A stretch of 57,229 bases of DNA from Bacteroidota bacterium. GTDB taxonomy: Bacteria > Bacteroidota > Bacteroidia > Bacteroidales > FEN-979. The position numbers and the translations under genes were made by a program. The DNA is taken from the NCBI GenBank assembly GCA_026391735.1, contig JAPLDL010000012.1, positions 1-57,229 of the forward strand, written 5' to 3'. The notes beneath the pieces were generated by a model that was not told the origin of the DNA, did not search any database, and saw only the letters and a list, made by a program, of their open reading frames with translations. Below are positions 1 through 6,472 of the stretch, piece by piece (the first letter of the stretch is position 1; the number at the start of each line of letters is the position of its first letter).

Positions 1-90
1 CAGATGATGATGAGCAATGATAAAATCGAAGAGAAAATGATCGGCATGCTTCAGCAGATGAATTCGGTCTCAACACCGATTATCGAATAA
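1..90 (+). CDS. C-terminal end of an unknown protein (partial)
   Basis: Frame 1 is open from the window edge to a TAA at 88-90 and gives 29 residues rich in Met, Glu and Lys, ending in TPIIE. Only the tail is present, so no family can be assigned. It converges on the phosphatase gene on the other strand, and the 33-base gap between them holds no clear terminator. Confidence 0.5.
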   Translation, partial: QMMMSNDKIEEKMIGMLQQMNSVSTPIIE

Positions 91-123
91 TATAATGCAA
101 CAATCTGTTTATCAATAGTTAAA

Positions 124-1836
124 TTAGTGCGAAACTTGAGTCAATTGATAGCTGATGACAGTGGAAGTGCTGAAAGGATTTGGGGAGTTTTGAGACAAAT
201 TGAACTCATTTGATGAAAAATCCGGGTTATTAATACCGGTGATATGAAATACGACCTCGTCGGACCAAGGGCTCCACTTTAAATTATCGTCCCTGTACTT
301 TACTCTGTACCAATACGTCCTGCCATGGATTAGAATGCTGTCGGGGACTTCAACTGAAGTCAGGTCGATTCCTGCATTTTTGTTGGTGGGGAAAAAGTTT
401 GGCGACCCTGTATTTTCAAAAATATCCTCCCGGTCGCGGAGTTTGTCAAAAACCAGGCTTGTATAATTTCCCTGAGTACCCGTAACCTCAAACCATGATG
501 ACATGCAGGAATCCACGCCGGCCATTGGAGAGGCTGAAAGGATCACCGGGTTTGTTGAAGTAACCGGATTTGCTATGGGTTTCTGAGGAGGAGGCTGGTT
601 CATCCTGAAATGCCAGGTATCCAGTACCTGGTGGAGAGGATGCTCTGGTTTCCCCATCGTATAAGCTTCGGCAACATAAGATTTATCATCGACATTGATG
701 TCCATTATCACATAGTTATAGTCGTCGACTGTCTCCTGGATTTCAGGGTAGTCATGCGAACCTGAAAAATATCTTGTTAGTTCAGCTCCCCCGCCTCCTG
801 CAAGAATGGTTCGGAAATCATGAGGTATGGTGTTCCCGGTGAGAGTGTCCACTATCGCTCCCATTTCAAAATCATGGGCGTGACCGTAGGAATACTGAAC
901 CATTTTATAAAACTTCACGAACTCCCTGTAAAATGAAATGTCAACCGAATCGGTGTTCCCTTCTGTCCAGATCTCTGTATGCCAGGGGTGGTGAGCGAAG
1001 GTGAAAACGAGGTTTGTCGCAGGATCGGCATCTGATTCAGTCAGGACTTTGTTCAGCCAGGTTTTCTGAATAGGCGCACCAATGATCTTTTCATTGCTGT
1101 TAAGAACCACGAATTTGCATCCGGCGATCCCGAAGGAATAAAACCTTTCGTTATAAGCCGTTCTGGCAACCGCTGAGTCGGTGAAATCCTCGTATTTCAT
1201 GTAATCAAAATAAATTGCCGATTCATGTTCGTGGTTACCAATGGCGACCATGAAAGGAAGGGAACAGGAAAGATTCGCGATCTTAGAAAAATATTCGGTC
1301 TGGAAACGGTCGATATCCCTGCCGGTCCACACGATATCTCCAGTGTGCATGACCAGGTTAACCGAATCGTACCATGCCGAACCGTACTTTGTTTGCAGTG
1401 TTTGCTGTACATTCTGACAAAGCTGGCCAAGAATCGACGGGATAGTGTCGTTGTACCTTGAATCCCCAAAAATAACAAAGCGGATATGCCTGCCTGCAGT
1501 TCCCGGAAGAGGTTCACTCTGGAACGGGTAAACATCTGAAGAATCAAGCCCGCTGATGCAACGGTAATAATACCTGGTATCCGGTGTAAGGCCGGTCAGC
1601 TTGACCGTATGCCAGTGCTTGCCGCTGATATTCTGAAATGAGCCGGTTGTAACTTGGCTAAGGCCTGAAGCTGAAAGGCCATACCGGACTTTTGTAAATG
1701 AGGTGTCATTTGAATGCCAGCTGATATAAACCGAAGTCGGCGTGGGTGTTTGCAGGTATGGGTTTACTTGTGCCTGGAGTTCTGTGTTCACGAATTGGAA
1801 AAGGATAAAAATTCCTGTAATCAGAAAAGTTTTCAT
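124..1836 (-). CDS. Secreted purple-acid-phosphatase-like metallophosphoesterase with truncated T9SS sorting domain
   Basis: The 570-residue protein starts with a signal peptide (residues 1-22, ending LQAQ). A fibronectin-III-like domain (about 28-110) of the type found before purple acid phosphatase domains follows. The calcineurin-like phosphoesterase domain (about 118-400) shows the metal-binding motifs GDSR, GDIV, GNHE, HHPWH and GHAH in the expected order. A second fibronectin-like region (about 415-535) follows. The C-terminus opens a type A T9SS sorting domain (NSPNPFSTSTVISYQL) but stops five residues later, whereas these domains normally run 70-80 residues. The enzyme is probably a phosphomonoesterase exported to the periplasm. 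Whether it still reaches the surface through T9SS is doubtful. The substrate is not predictable from the sequence. Confidence 0.85.
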   Translation of the reverse strand: MKTFLITGIFILFQFVNTELQAQVNPYLQTPTPTSVYISWHSNDTSFTKVRYGLSASGLSQVTTGSFQNISGKHWHTVKLTGLTPDTRYYYRCISGLDSSDVYPFQSEPLPGTAGRHIRFVIFGDSRYNDTIPSILGQLCQNVQQTLQTKYGSAWYDSVNLVMHTGDIVWTGRDIDRFQTEYFSKIANLSCSLPFMVAIGNHEHESAIYFDYMKYEDFTDSAVARTAYNERFYSFGIAGCKFVVLNSNEKIIGAPIQKTWLNKVLTESDADPATNLVFTFAHHPWHTEIWTEGNTDSVDISFYREFVKFYKMVQYSYGHAHDFEMGAIVDTLTGNTIPHDFRTILAGGGGAELTRYFSGSHDYPEIQETVDDYNYVIMDINVDDKSYVAEAYTMGKPEHPLHQVLDTWHFRMNQPPPQKPIANPVTSTNPVILSASPMAGVDSCMSSWFEVTGTQGNYTSLVFDKLRDREDIFENTGSPNFFPTNKNAGIDLTSVEVPDSILIHGRTYWYRVKYRDDNLKWSPWSDEVVFHITGINNPDFSSNEFNLSQNSPNPFSTSTVISYQLTQVSH

Positions 1837-1853
1837 TTGGACCTTTGTTTTCC

Positions 1854-1861
1854 CAAATTTA
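1854..1861 (-). promoter_or_regulatory. Bacteroidota -7 box upstream of the phosphatase gene
   Basis: Read on the minus strand this is TAAATTTG, matching the TAnnTTTG consensus, 18 bases before the ATG. No convincing -33 TTTG lies at the right distance. Confidence 0.45.
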
Positions 1862-1997
1862 CAAAAACAATGTAAATAGTTGTGTTCCGTTTTATCGCGC
1901 CGGATAAATAAAAAGATTTTTTAAGCGGATATCAATTTCGGGATAAAACAACAGATTATGAAATTCAATCGTTGACATGTTTTACTATATTTCAGAA

Positions 1998-2019
1998 TAT
2001 GACGTATATTTGCGTCATA
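1998..2019 (+). promoter_or_regulatory. Operator palindrome overlapping the promoter of the hgcAB operon
   Basis: TATGACG (1998-2004) and CGTCATA (2013-2019) form a perfect 7-bp inverted repeat. The 8-base spacer is TATATTTG, an exact TAnnTTTG -7 element. Bound repressor would therefore cover the promoter core. The site ends 10 bases before the ATG of the ArsR-type gene, which fits autoregulation of the whole downstream operon. The overlap is visible in the sequence; binding by this regulator is inferred from the ArsR family. Confidence 0.75.
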
Positions 2020-2029
2020 AACTTTAATC

Positions 2030-2365
2030 ATGGCCTATTCCAAAACAGGATTATTCGATCCTAAACTGAGTTCTGCTTCGGTGCTTTTCAAAGCTCTCGC
2101 GCACCCGGCAAGGCTGGCAATACTGCAGTACCTGGCCGAGACCAAAGTGTGTATGACAGGTGATATTTGCGATGAACTTCCCTTAAGCCGGACCACGGTA
2201 AACCAGCACCTGAAGGAATTGAAGGATGCCGGGCTGATACAGGGAACGGTGGATGGTGTCAAGGTGAATTACTGCCTTGATCCGATGAAAATCTGCGAAC
2301 TGGAAAGGGTATTCCGCCAGTTTTATGATCTTATTAATGTACCGGGCACATTCAATTGCAAATAA
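2030..2365 (+). CDS. ArsR/SmtB-family transcriptional regulator of the hgc operon
   Basis: This is a 111-residue winged-helix protein. The helix-turn-helix lies at about residues 43-72 ([20 protein letters not shown]). The family motif [12 protein letters not shown] is at 21-32. The classical ELCVCDL metal site is replaced by two cysteines spaced wider apart (C41 and C47); further cysteines are C82, C89 and C110. It could sense a thiophilic metal, a metalloid or thiol redox state. It is the first gene of the run leading to hgcAB, and its promoter contains a perfect palindrome. ArsR-type genes beside hgcAB are known from other methylators. The metal-responsive role is inferred. Confidence 0.85.
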   Translation: MAYSKTGLFDPKLSSASVLFKALAHPARLAILQYLAETKVCMTGDICDELPLSRTTVNQHLKELKDAGLIQGTVDGVKVNYCLDPMKICELERVFRQFYDLINVPGTFNCK

Positions 2366-2387
2366 CATAGCTTAAACATCATTAGAT

Positions 2388-2681
2388 ATGGAAGAAAAGG
2401 AAATGACAGGATCAGGCTCTCCAAACCAGGACAAAACAAGCGACTGCGGTTGCGACGGAAACTGCTGTCCCCCGAAGAAAAAGAACCCTTTGAAAAAAAT
2501 ATTATTTGCAGTCATTATCCTGGCTGCTCTCGGGATACTCGCTTTCAAGCTTACCCATAAGCCCCCTCCTGAAACTGCAAAGAAAGCATGCTGTCCCTCA
2601 GGTTCATCAGCCTCCTGCGATACGACAAAGAAATCAGGCTGTGATACCACGAAAAATTCATCCTGCTGTCCCAAAAAATAG
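2388..2681 (+). CDS. Small Cys-rich single-pass membrane protein of the hgc operon
   Basis: I do not recognise a named family. The 97-residue protein has a cytoplasmic-side head with CGCDGNCC (C20, C22, C26, C27), a basic stretch KKKNPLKK, one transmembrane helix (about 38-54) and a tail with six more cysteines (C68, C69, C77, C85, C93, C94), the last two as a CC pair near the end. The positive-inside rule puts the tail in the periplasm. Ten cysteines on both membrane faces suggest a soft-metal binding or relay protein. The head resembles the C-terminus of HgcB, which also has CxC followed by GNCC. It lies 22 bases after the regulator and 5 bases before the thiol transporter. A role in Hg(II) handling is inference. 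Confidence 0.75.
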   Translation: MEEKEMTGSGSPNQDKTSDCGCDGNCCPPKKKNPLKKILFAVIILAALGILAFKLTHKPPPETAKKACCPSGSSASCDTTKKSGCDTTKNSSCCPKK

Positions 2682-2686
2682 AGATC

Positions 2687-3388
2687 ATGAATACATGGAT
2701 CAACCAGGTTTTGAGCGGTGAACATGCAGCTCTAACAATCCTGTCCGCTGTTTTTCTGATGGGGATGATCAGTGTCGTAACCTGCGGATGCAATTTCGCG
2801 GTAATCGGGGTGGTTGCAGGCTATTCAGGGGCAAGCTCATCCGCAGTCAAAACAAAAACAACGGTATTCAGGGGACTGGCTTTTCTTATGGGAGGCGTTG
2901 TTTCCATGGCAATAATAGGGCTGTTATTCGGCTACGCCGGACAATGGATCAGCGCTTCAATGGGGAATTACGGCAAGATCACAGCCGCGCTCATCGCCAT
3001 TTTTTTCGGGATATATTCCATGGATCTTCTCCCGTTCAAACTGCCGGGTATGAATATAAAACCTGACCGGCAGGAAACGGGGACTATAGCTGCAGTTTTA
3101 TTCGGGCTCGCCGTTGGCGGATTGTTCAGCGCCCTGAACTCCTGCTGCAACCCTTTGTTCCCTATCGTGCTCGCTGCGACCTTTGTCAAAGGCAGCGCAT
3201 TCTGGGGTTTCTTGATGCTCACCACTTTCGCACTGGGTTATTGCATACCCCTTTCGGCCATGATGATTGGCCTGAGCATGGGCTTCGGCAGGGCCGCAAA
3301 GACCCTTAATATAGTTGGTACTGCAGTGAAATACCTTGGTGGAATTTCTCTTGTTTTACTTGGGTTTTACCTGCTTTTAACTTTATGA
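2687..3388 (+). CDS. CcdA/DsbD-type membrane thiol-redox transporter, hgc-linked
   Basis: The 233-residue protein is hydrophobic throughout, with about six transmembrane helices, as in CcdA and the central domain of DsbD. Cysteines sit where that family keeps its redox pair: TCGC (C33, C35) at the end of helix 1, and NSCCNP (C153, C154) in a later helix, with an extra C186. The usual P-C pattern of helix 1 is replaced by TCGCN, so this is an atypical member. CcdA-type proteins move electrons from cytoplasmic thioredoxin to periplasmic thiols. It starts 5 bases after the Cys-rich protein and its TGA overlaps the ATG of hgcA. Its likely job here is to keep the neighbouring Cys-rich domains reduced or to move thiol-bound metal; that role is inferred. 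Confidence 0.7.
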   Translation: MNTWINQVLSGEHAALTILSAVFLMGMISVVTCGCNFAVIGVVAGYSGASSSAVKTKTTVFRGLAFLMGGVVSMAIIGLLFGYAGQWISASMGNYGKITAALIAIFFGIYSMDLLPFKLPGMNIKPDRQETGTIAAVLFGLAVGGLFSALNSCCNPLFPIVLAATFVKGSAFWGFLMLTTFALGYCIPLSAMMIGLSMGFGRAAKTLNIVGTAVKYLGGISLVLLGFYLLLTL

Positions 3389-4428
3389 TCATGAATGCGG
3401 ATTACATTACCGGTTCACTGGCAACGACCGCCGGGACTGTTCCCCGGATATCTGCTTCCTTGAGCTTTCATGACATCCTGAATACCATCAGGGTCAGATG
3501 GGCTATCGGGCGAATGAACTATAAAGTTGAGCCGGGATTATATGCCGTTGGAAATCCTGATGCAGGCTCAGAGGTGTTCGTTACCTGCAATTTCAAGCTG
3601 ACTTTTGACCAGGTGAGAAAAGCGCTGGCCGGGACGGATGCATGGCTGCTCATCCTCGATACCAGGGGGATCAACGTCTGGTGTGCGGCGGGGAAAGGAA
3701 CATTCGGGACAAAGGAACTTGTAAGCCGGATGGGGAAAGTGGGCCTGAGTAAAATAGTTACTCACCACAGGATTATCCTACCTCAGCTGGGAGCAACTGG
3801 TGTTTCGGCCCATGAGGTGAAAGCGCAAACAGGGTTCAGGGTTGTATACGGGCCGGTCAGGTCCGAAGACATAAGCGAATTTATGAAACAGGCGATGAAA
3901 GCTACCCAGGAAATGCGCACAGTGAATTTTCCCATGTGGGAGCGTATGAAGTTGATCCCGGTTGAACTTTCATACGGGAGTTATTATTTATTGCTTGTTC
4001 CTGCTTTATTTATCATTTTATCAGGGCTGAATAGGAGCGGATATTCACTTGACCATGCGTTCACGGGTGGTCTCAGGGCAACTTTCAACCTTCTGGTGGC
4101 ATATCTGGCGGGCCTTGCAGTAACTCCTCTGCTACTGCCCTGGATCCCATTCAGGCGCTTCGCGCTCAAGGGATTGATTGTAGGCTGGGTTGCAGCGCTT
4201 GTATTATGGATGTTTCAGATGACCGGTTCCGGATGGATTGAAAAATCATCCTGGTTCCTGATGACTGGAGGACTCACATCTTTTCTTGCAATGAACTTCA
4301 CCGGCAGCAGCACGTTCACCTCTCTTTCGGGCGTGCAGAAGGAAATGAAGACCGCCTTGCCTCTGCAAATCGGCATGGCTGCACTGGGCATAATTTTATG
4401 GGTCATCTCAAAATTTATTACCGTATGA
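3385..4428 (+). CDS. hgcA: HgcA, membrane corrinoid protein of mercury methylation
   Basis: HgcA passes a methyl group from its cobalamin cofactor to Hg(II) to form methylmercury. The diagnostic cap-helix motif NVWCAAGK is present at residues 97-104, with C100 as the expected lower cobalt ligand. The N-terminal half resembles the corrinoid domain of the acetyl-CoA synthase gamma subunit. The C-terminal half has five predicted transmembrane helices (about 197-215, 231-254, 258-277, 288-305, 323-345), the known HgcA layout; length is 347 residues. The ATG at 3385 overlaps the upstream TGA (ATGA), giving translational coupling; a second ATG two codons on is an alternative. hgcB follows with the same kind of overlap. 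No methyl-donor gene lies in the window. Confidence 0.94.
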   Translation: MIMNADYITGSLATTAGTVPRISASLSFHDILNTIRVRWAIGRMNYKVEPGLYAVGNPDAGSEVFVTCNFKLTFDQVRKALAGTDAWLLILDTRGINVWCAAGKGTFGTKELVSRMGKVGLSKIVTHHRIILPQLGATGVSAHEVKAQTGFRVVYGPVRSEDISEFMKQAMKATQEMRTVNFPMWERMKLIPVELSYGSYYLLLVPALFIILSGLNRSGYSLDHAFTGGLRATFNLLVAYLAGLAVTPLLLPWIPFRRFALKGLIVGWVAALVLWMFQMTGSGWIEKSSWFLMTGGLTSFLAMNFTGSSTFTSLSGVQKEMKTALPLQIGMAALGIILWVISKFITV

Positions 4429-4721
4429 ACGGATTAGTCTACCTGAGCAATGTGGTCACCCTCGAACTGGACCGGGAGAAATGCAACGGATGCAGAATGT
4501 GCATAATTGTTTGTCCACACAATGTTTTCATGATTGAGGACAGGAAAGCAGTCATCGTGAACAGGGATCTCTGCATGGAATGTGGTGCCTGTGATAAAAA
4601 TTGCCCCGAACATGCGATCAGCGTACGTTCTGGCGTGGGCTGTGCCGCGGGGATTATTAACGGAATTTTAAGAGGAACAGAACCCAACTGCGATTGCAGT
4701 TCTTCGGGAAACTGTTGCTGA
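4425..4721 (+). CDS. hgcB: HgcB, dicluster ferredoxin of mercury methylation
   Basis: HgcB reduces the HgcA corrinoid and helps deliver mercury. Reading from the ATG at 4425, which overlaps the hgcA stop, gives 98 residues, the usual size; an in-frame start at 4398 is less likely. Two [4Fe-4S] motifs are clear: CxxCxxCxxxCP at C20-C30 and again at C50-C60. C73 lies in VGCA, matching the conserved extra cysteine of characterised HgcB. The tail is unusually rich in thiols: C89, C91 and the terminal pair C97-C98, the last being the HgcB hallmark. The neighbour hgcA makes the call firm. The tail resembles the head of the small Cys-rich protein at 2388-2681. Confidence 0.93.
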   Translation: MNGLVYLSNVVTLELDREKCNGCRMCIIVCPHNVFMIEDRKAVIVNRDLCMECGACDKNCPEHAISVRSGVGCAAGIINGILRGTEPNCDCSSSGNCC

Positions 4722-4755
4722 TTTTGAAAAGGCAAAATTGATCGTAGAGGGATAC

Positions 4756-4785
4756 CAAAAAAACAAGAGGAATCCTTAGCCTCTT
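4756..4785 (-). terminator. Rho-independent terminator of the sulfur operon
   Basis: On the minus strand AAGAGG and CCTCTT form a 6-bp stem with a 9-base loop, followed by GTTTTTTT. It lies just past the end of the DsrE2-like gene. It may also slow transcription arriving from hgcB, although there is no T-run on that side. Confidence 0.55.
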
Positions 4786-4808
4786 CAATAGAATGTACTT
4801 CGTACTTT

Positions 4809-5309
4809 TTATGTAAAGATGATCTGTGTTTGCAGTCCTCCACACTTTTCGTAGAAGTCGCCGACGGTAAGCACGTCTTTAACACCTTCCCAGAGGTCTT
4901 CTTTTTTCAGTTTAAACATGTCCATAGCCAGTTTGCAGGCATATATTTCGCCACCGCCGGCTTCGATCATTTCAAGGAATTCTTTTACCGGAGGGATATC
5001 AAGAGCACCCATCTGGCTTTTCATCATGGCAGATACTCCTGCTTCTACTCCTGGAAGCATTCCAAGGATGGAAGGGAAGGGAAGTCCGCCGGGCATACGC
5101 ATTGCCGGATTACCAACAGTGCCAGTATGTAGACTGTTCATCTGTTTTTTAGTGATTGCATCCAGACCGAAGAAAGTAAAAAATATTTTGGTCTCTATGC
5201 CTTCCATAACGGCTCCGTTACCCATTACAAGCGTAGCGTAAACGTCTTCTATTGTGCCTTTTGCGCATATCAGGCAAACTTTTTTCAGGGGAAATTCTTC
5301 TTTTATCAT
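4809..5309 (-). CDS. DsrE2-like sulfur-relay protein
   Basis: The 166-residue protein matches the DsrE/DsrF-like (DrsE_2) family, often annotated as peroxiredoxin-family or DsrE2A. Recognisable features are the N-terminal strand KKVCLICAKGT with a cysteine before the first loop, the FTFFGLDA segment, the Met/Gly-rich insert MRMPGGLPFP, and the EIYACKLAMDMF segment whose cysteine is the family's persulfide-carrying position. These proteins carry sulfane sulfur in the cytoplasm. It is the last gene of an operon with SQR, a DUF1641 protein and a TusE-like protein, so it probably accepts sulfur released by sulfide oxidation. Only the general family function can be assigned. Confidence 0.8.
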   Translation of the reverse strand: MIKEEFPLKKVCLICAKGTIEDVYATLVMGNGAVMEGIETKIFFTFFGLDAITKKQMNSLHTGTVGNPAMRMPGGLPFPSILGMLPGVEAGVSAMMKSQMGALDIPPVKEFLEMIEAGGGEIYACKLAMDMFKLKKEDLWEGVKDVLTVGDFYEKCGGLQTQIIFT

Positions 5310-5339
5310 TGTTCTGTTTTTTGGATGTTTATTAATTGA

Positions 5340-5651
5340 CTAAACGCAAGAAGCAGGTTTGGGAATTCCAGATATTTTTGCGGCTTTCTTCATGGGAGCT
5401 CCGGGAAAGAGCTGGTAGAATCCTTTGATGTCAATAAAACCGCTGGTCCCGACCGACCTGATCGTGAGTGTTTCTCCTTTTGCCTGCTTTTCACGCAGGA
5501 ATTCAATCACTGAGTAATGCTTTTCGGTGAGTTCAATGCCTTCTTCCCTTGCAATCTCCCTGGCAATGTCTTTTGTCCATTGAGTACGGTCGGTCATATA
5601 ACCTTCATCGTTTACATCTACGCTGATTCCAGCAATAACTTTCTGTGCCAT
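5340..5651 (-). CDS. tusE: TusE/DsrC-family sulfur carrier
   Basis: The 103-residue protein has the compact DsrC/TusE fold: the MTDRTQWTKDIAREIA segment, the helix HYSVIEFLREK, and a flexible C-terminal arm ending PKPASCV. The penultimate cysteine (C102) is the persulfide-carrying CysA. The second arm cysteine of true DsrC, about ten residues earlier, is an alanine here (KKAAKISG), so the protein is TusE-like rather than a dissimilatory DsrC trisulfide carrier. It sits between the DUF1641 and DsrE2-like genes, on the same strand as SQR. A partner role in persulfide transfer is inferred from that neighbourhood. Confidence 0.85.
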   Translation of the reverse strand: MAQKVIAGISVDVNDEGYMTDRTQWTKDIAREIAREEGIELTEKHYSVIEFLREKQAKGETLTIRSVGTSGFIDIKGFYQLFPGAPMKKAAKISGIPKPASCV

Positions 5652-5714
5652 GTTGTTTGATTTAAATTATTATTGTCATTTGTTTTAGAAAAGATGGATA
5701 AGCAGCTTCGCTGC

Positions 5715-5802
5715 GATAACTGGATATCCAGTTATCCAGCTATCCAGCTATCCAGCTATCCAGTTATCCAGTTATCCAGTTATCCAGTTATCCAGCTATC
5801 TA
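5715..5802. repeat. Octamer tandem array AGYTATCC with a palindromic start
   Basis: About nine copies of an 8-base unit AGYTATCC run from 5729 to the stop codon of the DUF1641 gene at 5800-5802. At 5715-5736 the unit reverses orientation and forms a 22-bp perfect palindrome. The same octamer family recurs at 36898, 40755 and 50358. Confidence 0.85.
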
Positions 5803-6462
5803 GGTTTTCATCACCTGCAACAGCCTCAGTGTGTATGAAAGCGATTTCCGCACTTCCGGCGAGTTCAGCTGTTTCAACAATCCAAACAAGGATTTATTGT
5901 CAAGTTTTTCATCCGGTTTAACTTCTGCAAGCACCCTGGTCATATTGTTAAGTCCCTTCATAAGCCCTGGGTCTGAAAGATTGCGCACTATACCTGCAAT
6001 ATTTTCAAGGTTACCCTGAAGCCGTACCAGATCGTCTTTAGTGAATACCTGAATCCATTTGTCTACGAAATTACCAAGTTCACGGATATATTCAAAGTAT
6101 CCTTTCCTATCCAGTTCATTCATTTTATTTACTGCATCAAGGCCAACCTGATGGAGAACAGGGGTGACATCTTTCATGAAATCCTTCGCACTTTCCATCA
6201 TCTCAAACATCTCATAGAAGGTGTTAAGGTTCTGAAGGACTTTGATCATCATGCAGGTCAATCCGCAATGATCCAGCTCAACCTGTGCATCTTCGAGCAT
6301 GCCGGATGTATGACGCACAACATCTTTAACAACGATGCCGGCATCCTCAATAAAGTCGTCGATCTCCTCCCTTTTCTGGTTCTGTATTGAAATGTACTCC
6401 AGAACCATGTCCATTTTTTGATGGAGCTCATTCAGTTGCTCCTGTAATTCTTTATCAGCCAT
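5800..6462 (-). CDS. DUF1641 protein of the SQR operon
   Basis: The 220-residue soluble protein is mostly helical. It starts with a coiled-coil-like stretch (about 5-35). The C-terminal half carries the DUF1641 signature, including LLKQLNSPEVRKSLSYTLRLL at about 196-216. DUF1641 proteins are often encoded next to sulfide:quinone oxidoreductase or formate dehydrogenase genes, but their function is not established. The gene begins 10 bases after the SQR stop. Its TAG is formed at the edge of the octamer array, so the last residue or two may be repeat-derived. Confidence 0.75.
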   Translation of the reverse strand: MADKELQEQLNELHQKMDMVLEYISIQNQKREEIDDFIEDAGIVVKDVVRHTSGMLEDAQVELDHCGLTCMMIKVLQNLNTFYEMFEMMESAKDFMKDVTPVLHQVGLDAVNKMNELDRKGYFEYIRELGNFVDKWIQVFTKDDLVRLQGNLENIAGIVRNLSDPGLMKGLNNMTRVLAEVKPDEKLDNKSLFGLLKQLNSPEVRKSLSYTLRLLQVMKT

Positions 6463-6472
6463 AATCCTGGTT

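Noticed and set aside
1972..1977. TTGACA upstream of the ArsR-type gene as a sigma-70 -35 box
   Set aside because: The spacing to TATATTTG is 27 bases, too long, and Bacteroidota promoters use a -33 TTTG rather than TTGACA.
4830..5132. Open frames on the plus strand across the sulfur operon
   Set aside because: They lie wholly inside the DsrE2-like gene on the other strand and show no family features or promoter.
5715..5802. Tandem array considered as a CRISPR array
   Set aside because: The units are 8 bases with no spacers, and no cas genes are present.
5673..5921. An open frame with repeated SYPVIQL residues
   Set aside because: It is the translated octamer array continuing antisense into the DUF1641 gene.
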